Below, piece by piece: positions 41,887-50,717 of a DNA stretch of 64,000 bases (positions are counted from its first letter, which is position 1; each line of letters starts with the position of its first letter). Made by a program: the position numbers and the translations under genes. Source of the DNA: Larkinella punicea. Lineage in GTDB: Bacteria; Bacteroidota; Bacteroidia; Cytophagales; Spirosomataceae. The stretch spans positions 186,001 to 250,000 of the forward strand of contig NZ_QOWE01000001.1 in assembly GCF_003334855.1 (NCBI RefSeq). The letters are read 5' to 3'. The notes below the pieces were generated by a model. That model was not told where the DNA came from. It worked only from the letters and a program-made list of their open reading frames with translations, and made no database searches.

Positions 41887-42312
41887 ATGAATAAGACAGG
41901 GGCAATCGTAATCATAGAAGACGATGAAGATGATCAGGAGATGTTGACTCAAGTATTTAAGCAACTTGACTACAAGAATGATCTTGTCTTTTTCATGGAT
42001 GCCGAGGAAGCCCTCCGCTATTTAGTCTCCACGTCCATCGAACCCTTTATCGTTATTTCGGATATCAACATGCCGAAGCTGAACGGATTGGAATTGAGGG
42101 AACAAATTCACGCGAACGAAGACTTACGATTGAAATGCATTCCGTATCTGTTTTTCACGACAAGCGCCGAACAGGAGCACGTTATTGACGCCTATTCCAA
42201 ATCGGTTCAGGGATTTTTTATCAAACCCTCCAAATTTGACAAACTGAAGGAAACCATCCGAAAGATCGTAGAATACTGGCAGGAGTGTGTGTCTCCAAAT
42301 TATATCAAGTAA
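41887..42312 (+). CDS. Single-domain response regulator (Rcp1/CheY-like)
   Basis: 141 residues, receiver only. Acidic pocket 'VIIEDDEDDQEM', phospho-Asp in 'FIVISDINMPKLNGLEL', Thr/Ser in 'FFTTSAEQEH', Lys in 'FFIKPSKFDK'. The EDDEDD start and length are typical of Rcp1-like receivers in Cytophagales, which relay phosphate or bind partner kinases, with no DNA-binding domain. No kinase is adjacent on this strand. A second protein of this type is encoded at 56268-56699. It ends in a shared bidirectional terminator. Confidence 0.92.
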   Translation: MNKTGAIVIIEDDEDDQEMLTQVFKQLDYKNDLVFFMDAEEALRYLVSTSIEPFIVISDINMPKLNGLELREQIHANEDLRLKCIPYLFFTTSAEQEHVIDAYSKSVQGFFIKPSKFDKLKETIRKIVEYWQECVSPNYIK

Positions 42313-42314
42313 TC

Positions 42315-42340
42315 AAAAAAGCCCCTTCCGGGGCTTTTTT
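42315..42340. terminator. Bidirectional terminator between receiver gene and msrA
   Basis: Arms 42315-42325 and 42330-42340 are exact 11-base complements (AAAAAAGCCCC) with a TTCC loop. Runs of A and T on both sides suit both convergent genes. Confidence 0.93.
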
Positions 42341-42351
42341 GATGTCAGGCA

Positions 42352-43068
42352 TTACTCGTGATTGGACGTCACTTTGTCATTGCTCTTCAGCTTGTCTTTA
42401 AACACCTTGCGGAACTTGTCGAGCTTCGGCGCAATCACAAACGAGCAGTAGCCCTGCTCCGGGTTGTTGGCGAAATAGCTCTGGTGATACGCTTCGGCTT
42501 CGTAAAATTTCTCGGCCGGGCTGATTTCCGTTACAATCGGCTTGTCATACGCACCCGATGCGTTCAGCTCTTTCTTCACGGTTTCGGCCAGTTGCTTCTG
42601 CTCGTCGTTGTGGTAAAAAATCACCGAGCGGTATTGCGTTCCGATGTCGGCCCCCTGCCGGTTGAGCGAAGTGGGGTCGTGGCTGCGGAAAAAGGCCTGC
42701 AACAGTTCGGCATACGTTACTTTTTTCGGGTCATACGTCACCTCGACGCACTCGGCGTGGCCGGTGTTGCCGGTGCAGACCTCTTTGTAAGTAGGGTTCA
42801 CTTTGGAACCGCCTTCGTAGCCGGAAACGGCATCCGAAACGCCGTCCAGCGATTCAAACATGGCTTCCGTACACCAGAAGCAGCCCGTGCCGAAGGTGGC
42901 TTTTTCCATGCCGGCGGCAGTTGATACAGGGTTGTTGGTATTCATAATTTTAGATTTTTTCTCGGATGATTGTTGTTTCGTTGACTGGCCACAGGCCGAC
43001 AAAGACGCCAGGGGCAACAGGGCCAGCAGCCAGGTACTAACGCGTTTTAGATGCATGGGTTTAAACAT
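42352..43068 (-). CDS. msrA: Peptide-methionine (S)-S-oxide reductase MsrA, lipoprotein form
   Basis: 238 residues. A signal peptide with lipobox ('LLPLASLSAC', Cys26) is followed by a linker and the MsrA domain from about residue 53. Catalytic 'GTGCFWCTEAMF' carries the nucleophilic Cys, and 'GHAECVEVTYDP', 'FFRSHDPTSLNRQG' and 'IGTQYRSVIFY' are family blocks. It reduces methionine-S-sulfoxide in proteins; the lipobox places it in the envelope. Start could also be the Met at 43056. The gene ends at a shared terminator and is divergent from ppk2. Confidence 0.94.
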   Translation of the reverse strand: MFKPMHLKRVSTWLLALLPLASLSACGQSTKQQSSEKKSKIMNTNNPVSTAAGMEKATFGTGCFWCTEAMFESLDGVSDAVSGYEGGSKVNPTYKEVCTGNTGHAECVEVTYDPKKVTYAELLQAFFRSHDPTSLNRQGADIGTQYRSVIFYHNDEQKQLAETVKKELNASGAYDKPIVTEISPAEKFYEAEAYHQSYFANNPEQGYCSFVIAPKLDKFRKVFKDKLKSNDKVTSNHE

Positions 43069-43235
43069 TGTACGAAGTTGAGGGTTTTATTCCGACCTTA
43101 CACCGGTATAACAAAATCGAGTTCCAGCCTGTATCTACGCGGGAATCAATCCAACGGTTTTTAAAGAACAGAATCTATTTTAAGACGGTTCGCCGGAAAA
43201 AGAAATTGCCCGGCGTAACCCGAATACCGCAAACC

Positions 43236-44147
43236 ATGACAATAAAACCCATGACGGAATCATTTGCCCTGAAAACAGAGTCGTTTCGTTTCGACGGCCG
43301 CGGATCTGAAAAATTCGCCATCGCCGATTTCCCCACCAAACTAGACGATTTGTACGAAGATTCGGATCATTACGAGGTCTTACTGCGCAACCTGACCACC
43401 GAACTGAATGAATTGCAGGAGAAAATGTACGCCCACAACCGCTACGGTTTGCTGACGGTTTTTCAGGCGATGGATGCCGCCGGCAAAGACAGCACCATTC
43501 AGCACGTTTTTTCTGGTGTCAACCCGCTGGGTATGCGCGTCCACTCGTTCAAACGACCGACCGATCAGGAACTGGACCACGATTTTCTCTGGCGCAACCT
43601 CATCAACCTGCCCGAACGCGGCACCATCGGTATTTTCAACCGCTCCTATTACGAAGAAGTGCTGGTGGTGAAAGTCCACCCCGAAATTCTGACCCAAACC
43701 CAGCGGCTGCCCGAGGAACGCACCGTCGAACTGGACAAACTCTGGAAACAGCGTTACAAAGACATCAGCAACTTCGAGACGTACCTGAACCGCAACGGTT
43801 TTCCGGTGTTGAAATTTTTCCTGAACGTGTCGAAAAAAGAACAGGGCGAGCGACTCATCAGCCGCATCGAAGACCCGTCGAAGAACTGGAAATTCGACGA
43901 TCAGGACGTGGTGGAGCGCGGTTTCTGGAACCAGTACATGCAGGCTTACGAGGATGCAATCAACGCAACCGCCAGCAAAAAAGCGCCCTGGTACATCATT
44001 CCAGCCGATGACAAGAAAAACATGCGGCTGATCGTCGCTAAAATTCTGGTCGAAGAAGTGAAAAATCTCAAAACCGACTATCCGAAAGTGAACAAGCGTC
44101 AGAAAAAGAGTTTGCAGGATCTGGTCGCCGTTATCAAGGGCGAGTAA
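43236..44147 (+). CDS. ppk2: PPK2-family polyphosphate kinase
   Basis: 303 residues from the ATG at 43236; the frame is open to 43068, but that region overlaps the divergent msrA promoter and adds non-family residues. Another start at 43251 is possible. Walker A is 'AMDAAGKDSTIQ', the lid and Walker B region has 'PERGTIGIFNRSYYEEVL', and 'WKQRYKDISNFETYL' is a family block. PPK2 enzymes move phosphate between polyphosphate and nucleoside mono- or diphosphates in the cytoplasm; which nucleotide is used cannot be read directly. The gene stands alone and ends in a terminator. Confidence 0.93.
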   Translation: MTIKPMTESFALKTESFRFDGRGSEKFAIADFPTKLDDLYEDSDHYEVLLRNLTTELNELQEKMYAHNRYGLLTVFQAMDAAGKDSTIQHVFSGVNPLGMRVHSFKRPTDQELDHDFLWRNLINLPERGTIGIFNRSYYEEVLVVKVHPEILTQTQRLPEERTVELDKLWKQRYKDISNFETYLNRNGFPVLKFFLNVSKKEQGERLISRIEDPSKNWKFDDQDVVERGFWNQYMQAYEDAINATASKKAPWYIIPADDKKNMRLIVAKILVEEVKNLKTDYPKVNKRQKKSLQDLVAVIKGE

Positions 44148-44174
44148 TCCGGCCTTCTTTTCGCCAAACCGTCT

Positions 44175-44204
44175 GAACCGGAGTGTCTTCCGGTTCTTTT
44201 TTTC
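44175..44204 (+). terminator. Rho-independent terminator of ppk2
   Basis: Arms GAACCGGA (44175-44182) and TCCGGTTC (44189-44196) around a six-base loop, followed by eight T residues, 28 bases after the ppk2 stop. Confidence 0.85.
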
Positions 44205-44284
44205 GTCTAAGCAACTGAGAGAAGTTCTTTCAGCCGGAACGGGCCGTCCGGCGGAGGTGCGGCCTTCCCCGTTGCCACGACGAT

Positions 44285-46357
44285 TTGAAATACCGTTCTA
44301 CCCTTTGGCTGATCTGCGGTTTTCTGCTCATCCGGTCGTTTGCCGTCGCGCAGGAATACCGTCGGCGCGAAACCAACCTCACGGCGTTCATTCAGAACCT
44401 GTTTCCGGTTCAAACCGAAGGCATTGACTACCAGGCGGTTTACGAGAATCTGTACCAGCTTTACACCAACCCGCTCGATCTCAACACCGCCACCCGCGAC
44501 GAACTGGCGGGCACCTCCCTGCTGACCGAACGCCAGCTCAATAGCCTGGCGGAATACCGCACCCGCTTTGGCAGCCTGCTTTCGATTTATGAACTCCAGG
44601 CCGTCCCGGATTTCGACCTGCCCACCATCCGCCGATTGCTGCCTTTTGTTACCGTCGATGCCCAAAACCGCTCGCTTTCGGTTCGCAACCCCACCGACCA
44701 TTACCTGATCATGCGGGTGGAACGCGTTCTGGAAAAGCAAAAGGGATTTACGTCGGCAGAACCGGACAAAAACGGCAACCTGCCCCGGCGCTACGACGGC
44801 AGTCGGCAGCAGTGGTACTGGCGGTATCGCTACAGCCGCCCGCGCGAGTTCAGCTTCGGGCTGACGCTGGAGCAGGACCCCGGCGAACCGTTTCGCTGGA
44901 AACCGGGCCATTATCAGTACGGCATCGACTACGTTTCGTTTCACGCCCAATTCCAGAACCGGGGCCGCTGGCGGAACCTTCTGATCGGCGATTACCAACT
45001 GCAAATCGGTCAGGGGCTCATCCTGGCGTCGGGCTTTTCGCTGGGCAAAGGCACCGAAACCGTCGCGGGCGTCCGGCGGCCCTCGCTGGGCGGACGGCCT
45101 TACAGTTCGCTGAGCGAATCCGGTTTTCTGCGCGGGCTGACGGCCACCTATTCCCTGCACAAAAACTGGGACATTACTTTGCTGGCGGCTCGCAATTGGC
45201 GGGATGGCAACGTGGTGGAAGACCCTGAAAATCAGGAAGACAAGATCAGCTCACTCCAGACCAGCGGCCTGCACCGCACCACGTCCGAACTGGCCGACCG
45301 CGCCAGTCTGCTGGAACAGAATCTGGGCATTCACCTGCTTTACCACCGGGAGCAACGGTGGCAACTGGGCGCGACGGTTCTGCACACGGTTTTCGACAAA
45401 ACCCTGCAAAAACGCGATCTGCCGTATAATCGTTTTGAGTTTGTGGGGAAACAAAACACGGTTTTGGGGCTGCACGGCAGTTATTTATGGCAAAACGTCA
45501 ATTTTTTTGGGGAAGCCGCCCGTTCGTCGAGTGGGGGCGTTGGGGCCGTTGGTGGCGCGGTCGCCAGCCTGACCAAGCGGTTTGACGTCGCGATTCTGGG
45601 CCGGTATTACGCCCGAAATTTTCACAGTTTTTACGCCAATGCGTTCGGCGAAAACACGCGCAACAGCAACGAACGCGGCATTTATACCGGTTTTCGGTAT
45701 GTCATCTATCGCAAGCTGACGCTGGGTGCCTTCATGGATTACTACCGGTTTCCGTGGTGGAAATACCTGGTCGATAAACCGTCGCAGGGGTACGATTACC
45801 TGCTGCAAACCACCTACACGCCCACCAAAAAGCTTACGGTCTACGGGATTTACCACGAAGAACACAAAGAGAAAAACCTGCCGACGCGGCTTAGCAAAGG
45901 CCAGGAAACCGTTGAAACCGTCCGGAAAAACTACGCGTTCAACGCCGACTACTCCCCTTCCAGAATCTGGTCATTCCGAACCCGGATTCAGTGGGGCAGC
46001 TTCCGGTACGCAGGATATTCCGCGTCAAACGGGCTGGCCATCGTGCAGGATGCTACGGCGGACTTCGGAAGATTATCCCTCAGTGGGCGGCTGGCGTGGT
46101 TCAGCACGAACGATTACGACAGCCGCCAGTATGTCTACGAGCGGGATGTGCTCTCCGCGTTTTCGATTCCAGCCTACGCCAACAAAGGCATCCGGAATTA
46201 CCTGTTGATGCAGTACACCCTCAACAAACACCTGGACGTCTGGCTCCGCTGGAGCCGAACGGATTTCCGAAAACAGGAAACCGTCGGCTCCGATCTGGAC
46301 GAGATTGACAAACCGCACAAGAGCGAGGTGAAAGTGCAGGTGCGGTGGAAGCTATGA
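44285..46357 (+). CDS. Helix-hairpin-helix protein fused to an outer-membrane beta-barrel
   Basis: 690 residues from a TTG at 44285; no ATG fits the signal peptide that follows ('STLWLICGFLLIRSFAVAQ'). Residues about 55-120 contain ComEA-like helix-hairpin-helix units ('LDLNTATRDELAGTSLLT', 'FGSLLSIYELQAVPDF'). The rest is a long series of alternating strands with aromatic ends, for example 'YGIDYVSFHAQFQNRG', 'LGATVLHTVFDKTL' and 'HLDVWLRWSRTDFRKQ', ending 'KVQVRWKL', which is the look of a large outer-membrane barrel. HHH plus barrel proteins are known in Cytophagales, but their job is not; DNA binding or uptake is a possibility because of the ComEA-like part. Confidence 0.8.
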   Translation: MKYRSTLWLICGFLLIRSFAVAQEYRRRETNLTAFIQNLFPVQTEGIDYQAVYENLYQLYTNPLDLNTATRDELAGTSLLTERQLNSLAEYRTRFGSLLSIYELQAVPDFDLPTIRRLLPFVTVDAQNRSLSVRNPTDHYLIMRVERVLEKQKGFTSAEPDKNGNLPRRYDGSRQQWYWRYRYSRPREFSFGLTLEQDPGEPFRWKPGHYQYGIDYVSFHAQFQNRGRWRNLLIGDYQLQIGQGLILASGFSLGKGTETVAGVRRPSLGGRPYSSLSESGFLRGLTATYSLHKNWDITLLAARNWRDGNVVEDPENQEDKISSLQTSGLHRTTSELADRASLLEQNLGIHLLYHREQRWQLGATVLHTVFDKTLQKRDLPYNRFEFVGKQNTVLGLHGSYLWQNVNFFGEAARSSSGGVGAVGGAVASLTKRFDVAILGRYYARNFHSFYANAFGENTRNSNERGIYTGFRYVIYRKLTLGAFMDYYRFPWWKYLVDKPSQGYDYLLQTTYTPTKKLTVYGIYHEEHKEKNLPTRLSKGQETVETVRKNYAFNADYSPSRIWSFRTRIQWGSFRYAGYSASNGLAIVQDATADFGRLSLSGRLAWFSTNDYDSRQYVYERDVLSAFSIPAYANKGIRNYLLMQYTLNKHLDVWLRWSRTDFRKQETVGSDLDEIDKPHKSEVKVQVRWKL

Positions 46358-46381
46358 AGGTTACGCCATCAGCTTGTAGTG

Positions 46382-46426
46382 ATTTGACATTTTTGTTAAT
46401 GATGTCAAATAATATTACTATATTTG
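46382..46426 (+). promoter_or_regulatory. Promoter and possible operator of the DUF3800 gene
   Basis: An exact -7 box TATATTTG lies at 46419-46426. TTTG at 46392-46395 is a candidate -33 element with a 23-base spacing, slightly long. Inverted repeat ATTTGACAT / ATGTCAAAT (46382-46390 and 46402-46410, 11-base spacer) flanks that -33 element, so a repressor bound there would block the promoter. The region is much richer in A+T than the upstream gene. Confidence 0.55.
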
Positions 46427-46432
46427 TAGTGC

Positions 46433-46492
46433 AGTTGAGAGGCCCTGCCATTTTGGGCCGCGAGAACATGGTTTCTCCTTGGCTGTTTTTTT
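46433..46492 (+). ncRNA. Structured leader RNA candidate upstream of DUF3800 gene
   Basis: Sixty bases between the promoter and the start codon. Hairpin 1: GGCCC 46441-46445 with GGGCC 46455-46459, nine-base loop. Hairpin 2: GAGAAC 46462-46467 with GTTTCTC 46471-46477, one bulged T, three-base loop. Loop bases GCCA (46447-46450) can pair with TGGC (46480-46483), giving a pseudoknot. A run of seven T (46486-46492) ends exactly at the ATG, so the transcript could end there like a small terminated RNA. Candidate RNA motifs have been reported next to DUF3800 genes; I could not check whether this one matches. The ends are estimates. Confidence 0.45.
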
Positions 46493-47185
46493 ATGCATTT
46501 ACTTTACGCTGACGAGTCCGGGAGCGCGGCTGATCCTAACCAAATACACTTTGTCCTGGCAGGGATTTCCTTCTTTGAAAGACAAACCTTTTGGATATCG
46601 AATGAACTCGACCGGATTGCCGAACGCTTCAATCCTGCAGAAATAAATTCCGTCGAGTTGCATGGCAGCCCCATGATGGGAGGACGGAACAGTTGGAAAC
46701 CTTTTCCAAAACAAGATAGGGTACAAGCGATCAAAGATGCCCTTTCAGTATTAGCAAATTCGCATCCATCCAATCGTATTTTCGCTTGTGTCATCAACAA
46801 AGCAAAGGTTAGCCCACATGATCCTGTAGAGATGGCCTTTGAACAATTGGCCAGTAGATTTGATCATTACTTGGGCCGGTTACATAAAAAGAATGATCCA
46901 CAACGCGGCATCATTATTTTTGATAAATCCACTTACGAAAGCACTATTCAGGGATTAGCTACAAACTTCCGGACGTTGGGACATACATGGGGAGTATTGC
47001 GTAATTTGTCAGAAGTACCTCTGTTCCTTGATTCCCGTGCGTCGCGGCTTATACAATTGGCTGACCTGGTGTCTTACGCAATATTTCGATATTATGAACG
47101 TCAGGACACCCAGTTTTTCTCCATTATTGCAGATCGATTCGATCAAGAGAGCGGTGTTCGTCATGGCCTTTGCGAACGGCTTTGA
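46493..47185 (+). CDS. DUF3800 domain protein
   Basis: 230 residues. The N-terminus 'MHLLYADESGSAADPN' has the ADESG block that defines DUF3800, a family with an RNase H-like look. Later acidic and conserved positions are 'GIIIFDKSTYE' and 'LFLDSRASRLIQLADLVSYA', the usual C-terminal family block; together they could supply the acidic residues of a nuclease site. The gene is richer in A+T than its neighbours, stands alone, and sits between an operator-like promoter with a structured leader and a strong terminator. This island-like packaging suggests transfer. The function of DUF3800 is unknown; roles in mobile elements or defence have been suggested. Confidence 0.87.
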   Translation: MHLLYADESGSAADPNQIHFVLAGISFFERQTFWISNELDRIAERFNPAEINSVELHGSPMMGGRNSWKPFPKQDRVQAIKDALSVLANSHPSNRIFACVINKAKVSPHDPVEMAFEQLASRFDHYLGRLHKKNDPQRGIIIFDKSTYESTIQGLATNFRTLGHTWGVLRNLSEVPLFLDSRASRLIQLADLVSYAIFRYYERQDTQFFSIIADRFDQESGVRHGLCERL

Positions 47186-47260
47186 GTTAAGTTCGTTGCA
47201 TTTTCAGAAGACGAAAAATAATTGAAGATATTCTTATTCTATGTTTGTTGGCTAACATAC

Positions 47261-47305
47261 ACTACTTCGTTGTCGCTCGCATGTCGCGAGCGACAACGAA
47301 GTAGT
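47261..47305. terminator. Long perfect hairpin terminating the DUF3800 gene and the DUF4249 gene
   Basis: Arms 47261-47280 and 47286-47305 are exact 20-base complements with a five-base loop. It lies between convergent genes, 76 bases after the DUF3800 stop and 20 bases beyond the DUF4249 stop. There is no T-run, so it may be a REP-like hairpin rather than a classic terminator. Confidence 0.65.
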
Positions 47306-47324
47306 TGCATTTCCTATCTTCCTT

Positions 47325-48245
47325 TCAATCCTCGCTCGGCCGAATGTTTACCTCCTCCACTTTCACCGTCTTGCTGCTAACCGCCGAAACGCCGAAGAAA
47401 CCGACGGCTTTGGGGCCGCTGGCGTTGCGGTTCACCACATTGGTGGGTACGTTGGCGGGCGGTGAGGCAAACAGCCCGCCGTTGTTGATCTGGGTGCTGA
47501 GCTGCTGGAAGAAATAGAACGCATCCGGCGTGATCGACAACACTTCCACTTTCACCGAGTCGTTCCGGTTGTACAAACTGTCAGGGTTGATCGACGTCCG
47601 GATGGGCTGGATAAACAACAAACCGTCTGTATCAGCCGAACCGTTGAACGAACCATTGTACGACACGACAATGTCGCTGGTTTCGTCGAGCCGCTTGCCG
47701 TTGCGATACGTCCGAATCCAGTAATAATCCGTCTGGTTCGGCAGGTCCGTTGCGTAAAACTCGCCCGCGAAACCCTTCCGATCCTCCAGCGGATTGGGTT
47801 TTTCTTCCCGGAAAACCAGCGAATCGATGGCGGGAACCGCATTCATCTGGGAAATGGCGTAATATTCCTGCCCTTCAAACCGGATGCCCAAGAGGTATTT
47901 TTTACCGATTTTTCCGAATACTTCGCCGGGTTTCGGGGTCCAGACGTAGGTACCGTTCCCTTTTACATCGATAAATTCGTGAATCACGCTGTCTTCGTCG
48001 GCCACAATCACCGTGGCACCCAAAGCGGCCGGGGGCTGCGCTGCGTCAAAATACCCGGTGGTTTTCGTGAGTTTGATGGTTTGTGGCCCCGGCTGATCGG
48101 TCAGCCAGCCATCGATGGCCAGTTGCGACGGGCCGGTTTGCAGGTCAATATCAATCGGATCTTCGCAGGACGACAGCCCCAGCAGGAGCAACCCCAGCAA
48201 GATTACGTGGATGACCGAAAAACCGAAAATGTGTATATTTTTCAT
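47325..48245 (-). CDS. DUF4249 lipoprotein, partner of TonB-dependent receptor
   Basis: 306 residues with a lipobox in 'LLLLGLSSCEDPIDID' (Cys near residue 27). The mature start 'CEDPIDIDL' followed by 'LAIDGWLTDQPGPQTIKLT' is typical for DUF4249, a family of Bacteroidota lipoproteins encoded next to TonB-dependent receptors. It lies 15 bases downstream of the receptor gene on the same strand. It should sit on the outer membrane and help capture or gate the unknown substrate. Length is near normal for the family. Confidence 0.88.
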   Translation of the reverse strand: MKNIHIFGFSVIHVILLGLLLLGLSSCEDPIDIDLQTGPSQLAIDGWLTDQPGPQTIKLTKTTGYFDAAQPPAALGATVIVADEDSVIHEFIDVKGNGTYVWTPKPGEVFGKIGKKYLLGIRFEGQEYYAISQMNAVPAIDSLVFREEKPNPLEDRKGFAGEFYATDLPNQTDYYWIRTYRNGKRLDETSDIVVSYNGSFNGSADTDGLLFIQPIRTSINPDSLYNRNDSVKVEVLSITPDAFYFFQQLSTQINNGGLFASPPANVPTNVVNRNASGPKAVGFFGVSAVSSKTVKVEEVNIRPSED

Positions 48246-48260
48246 GGCGGTTTCTATCGT

Positions 48261-50717
48261 CTAAAACTTGAAATTGTAGGTTGCCGACGGAATCAGCGTG
48301 GCAAAAACCGAATAGCGCACGGCTTCGGCGACCGGAATCTGCACCTGTTCGCCGTTCAGCGTCACCGTCCGTTTGTCTTCGGCCTGCCGGAAAAAGACCG
48401 AGAATGGGTTCTTCCGACCATAGGCGTTGTAGACCGAAAATACCCAGTTACTCTCCCACTTCTGCGTCGGTTTTTTCTTGCGGTTTTGTAACGTAGCCGC
48501 CAGGTCTAAGCGGTGGTAGGGCGGAATCCGGTAATTATTCCTGGAATTCTCGGCGTTGTGCGGTACCAGATACCCCTGAAAAAGGTAGCCATTCGTCGGG
48601 AACGTGGCGGGTGTCCCCGTCGCAAAAGCGAAGGTGGCCGAGAAACTCCAGCGTTTGTTCAGGTCATACAAAGCCACGGCATTCAGCGTGTGCCGCTTGT
48701 CGAAACGCGTCGGAAACCAGCGGTTGTTGTTGATGCCGTCCACAAACCGTTCGGTTTTCGCCAGCGTGTAGCTCACCCAGCCCGTCAGGTCGCCTTTGTT
48801 CTTTTTCACGAAAAACTCAGCGCCGTAGGCACGGCCTTTGCCGTTCAGCAAGTCGCCTTCGAGGTATTTGTTGAGCAACAGGTCGGCACCGTCGATGTAG
48901 TCGACCTGGTTTTGCAGCCATTTGTAGTAGAGTTCCACCGACACTTCATACTCCGTACCGGTTTTGCCCAGATTCCGGAAATAGCCCCCTGCAATTTGGT
49001 CGGCAATCTGCGGTTTGATGTTGTTGGTCGATGGTGTCCAGACATCCAGGGGCGTGGAAGCCGAGGTGTTCGAAACCAGGTGAATGTATTGCGCCAGCCG
49101 GTTGTAACTCATTTTCAACGAACTAACCTCATTCAACTCATACTTGGCCGAAAACCGGGGTTCCCAGTTACCGTACGTTTTGATGGTTTCGTTGCGGTCG
49201 TAGGTCGTGGTGGAAACCGGAAACCGGCGCTGGTTGGGCGGCACATCGGTCTGAAATTCGTAGGCTTCGCCGGGGCCGAGGTAATTATAGAGTGAATACC
49301 GCAATCCGTATTGCAACTGCAACCGCTTGGAAACCAGTTGCTCATTGCCTATGTAGAGCGCACTTTCCAGGGCATATTTATTCTCCAGCCCAAACGTCCG
49401 CACGTCGCCCCCACTGGCAGCATTGGCCAGCCCCGGCTGGAAATCGTAGACAATGGCCTGACCACCAAACGTCAGGGTGTTGTTTTTGAGGAACAGCGTA
49501 AAGTCCGGTTTGATGCTGTAATTGACGATGGACGATTTCCAGTTGAAATAATCTTTGGGATCTTTCCGCTTCAAATCACTGTCGAGCAGGTAGTCGTAAT
49601 TGCTGTAAAAAGCCGTGGTGTTCAGGAAAAGCTTGTCGCTGAATACGTGATTCCAGCGCAAACTGGTCGTGGTATTGCCCCAGTTAAATCCAAAATCGGC
49701 CCCAAACACATCGCGACCCAGATAACCGGACAGGTAAATCGTATTTTTGTCGTTGATGCGGTAATTGGCCTTGGCGGTCAGGTCGTAGAAGAAAAACCGG
49801 GAGCCTTTCAAATCGCCGGACAGAAACGGTTTGGCCAGAATGTCGGCATACGACCGGCGACCGGCGATGATGAAAGAACCCCGGGCCTGCCCGTCTTTAT
49901 CTTTAAACAGCGGCTGCTCCAGTGTCAACCGGCTAAAGATCAGGCCGATTCCGCCCGAAACCGTGGTTTTCTTGGAATTTCCTTCCTTCATCCGAACGTC
50001 GAGGATCGACGAAATCCGTCCGCCATACACCGCCGGAATACCGCCCTTGACCAGTTTCACGTCCTTGACCGCATCGGGGTTGAAAACCGAGAAAAAACCG
50101 AACAGGTGGGAAGAGTTATAAACCGGCGCTTCGTCTAATAATACTAAATTCTGATCGACGTTGCCGCCCCGGACGTTGAAACCCGTTGCGCCCTCGCCGA
50201 CCGTCGAGACGCCCGGCAGCAGTTGAATGCTCCGGATGACGTCGACCTCGCCCAGCAACGCCGGAATTTTCTGAATCGTCTTCATTTCCACCGTATTGAC
50301 GCTCATTGCAATGTCTTTCACATTGTCGTCTTCGCGTTTGGTCGAAACAACAACTTCCTGAAGGTCACGCCCTTCTTCTTTCAATTCCATATCCAGCCGG
50401 ACGTTCTGGCTGGTCAGGTCGATGGTGCGGTTCTGTTTGGTGAACCCAACGTAGGTATACACCAGATTGTAGGTTCCCAGGGGTAAGGTCAGCGAGTAAA
50501 AGCCGTAAGAGTTGGTGGTGATGCCGGAACCGGTTTCTTTCACGAACACCGAAACGCCAATCAGGCCTTCGCCGTTGGCAGCATCTTTAATATAGCCGCT
50601 CACAGTGGCCTGCCCATTGGTTCGCCGACTTGCAGGAGCCGGATCGGGGGTGCCCTGCGCCAGAACAGCCGGGCCGACCAGCAACAGCAACAGGCCAATT
50701 TGTACGATTTTTTTCAT
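48261..50717 (-). CDS. TonB-dependent receptor with N-terminal carboxypeptidase-like domain
   Basis: 818 residues. A signal peptide ends near 'PAVLAQ'. Residues about 37-115 are a carboxypeptidase-regulatory-like domain ('VSGYIKDAANGEGLIGVSVF', 'YTYVGFTKQNRTIDLTSQNV'). The plug domain has 'LLPGVSTVGEGATGFNVRGG' and 'LVLLDEAPVYNSSHLFG'. The barrel runs to the C-terminal Phe ('SATYNFKF'). It imports a large or scarce substrate across the outer membrane using TonB energy. The gene is upstream of and close to the DUF4249 lipoprotein. It is not a SusC (SusD is absent). Substrate unknown. Confidence 0.92.
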   Translation of the reverse strand: MKKIVQIGLLLLLVGPAVLAQGTPDPAPASRRTNGQATVSGYIKDAANGEGLIGVSVFVKETGSGITTNSYGFYSLTLPLGTYNLVYTYVGFTKQNRTIDLTSQNVRLDMELKEEGRDLQEVVVSTKREDDNVKDIAMSVNTVEMKTIQKIPALLGEVDVIRSIQLLPGVSTVGEGATGFNVRGGNVDQNLVLLDEAPVYNSSHLFGFFSVFNPDAVKDVKLVKGGIPAVYGGRISSILDVRMKEGNSKKTTVSGGIGLIFSRLTLEQPLFKDKDGQARGSFIIAGRRSYADILAKPFLSGDLKGSRFFFYDLTAKANYRINDKNTIYLSGYLGRDVFGADFGFNWGNTTTSLRWNHVFSDKLFLNTTAFYSNYDYLLDSDLKRKDPKDYFNWKSSIVNYSIKPDFTLFLKNNTLTFGGQAIVYDFQPGLANAASGGDVRTFGLENKYALESALYIGNEQLVSKRLQLQYGLRYSLYNYLGPGEAYEFQTDVPPNQRRFPVSTTTYDRNETIKTYGNWEPRFSAKYELNEVSSLKMSYNRLAQYIHLVSNTSASTPLDVWTPSTNNIKPQIADQIAGGYFRNLGKTGTEYEVSVELYYKWLQNQVDYIDGADLLLNKYLEGDLLNGKGRAYGAEFFVKKNKGDLTGWVSYTLAKTERFVDGINNNRWFPTRFDKRHTLNAVALYDLNKRWSFSATFAFATGTPATFPTNGYLFQGYLVPHNAENSRNNYRIPPYHRLDLAATLQNRKKKPTQKWESNWVFSVYNAYGRKNPFSVFFRQAEDKRTVTLNGEQVQIPVAEAVRYSVFATLIPSATYNFKF

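Noticed and set aside
43068-43235. N-terminal extension of PPK2 from an ATG at 43068
   Set aside because: It overlaps the start of divergent msrA by one base and would occupy the whole promoter gap; PPK2 proteins are about 300 residues, matching the start at 43236.
44207-45160. 317-residue minus-strand open frame
   Set aside because: It lies opposite the HHH/barrel gene, has Arg/Gln/Pro-rich composition typical of a shadow frame, and no recognisable domain.
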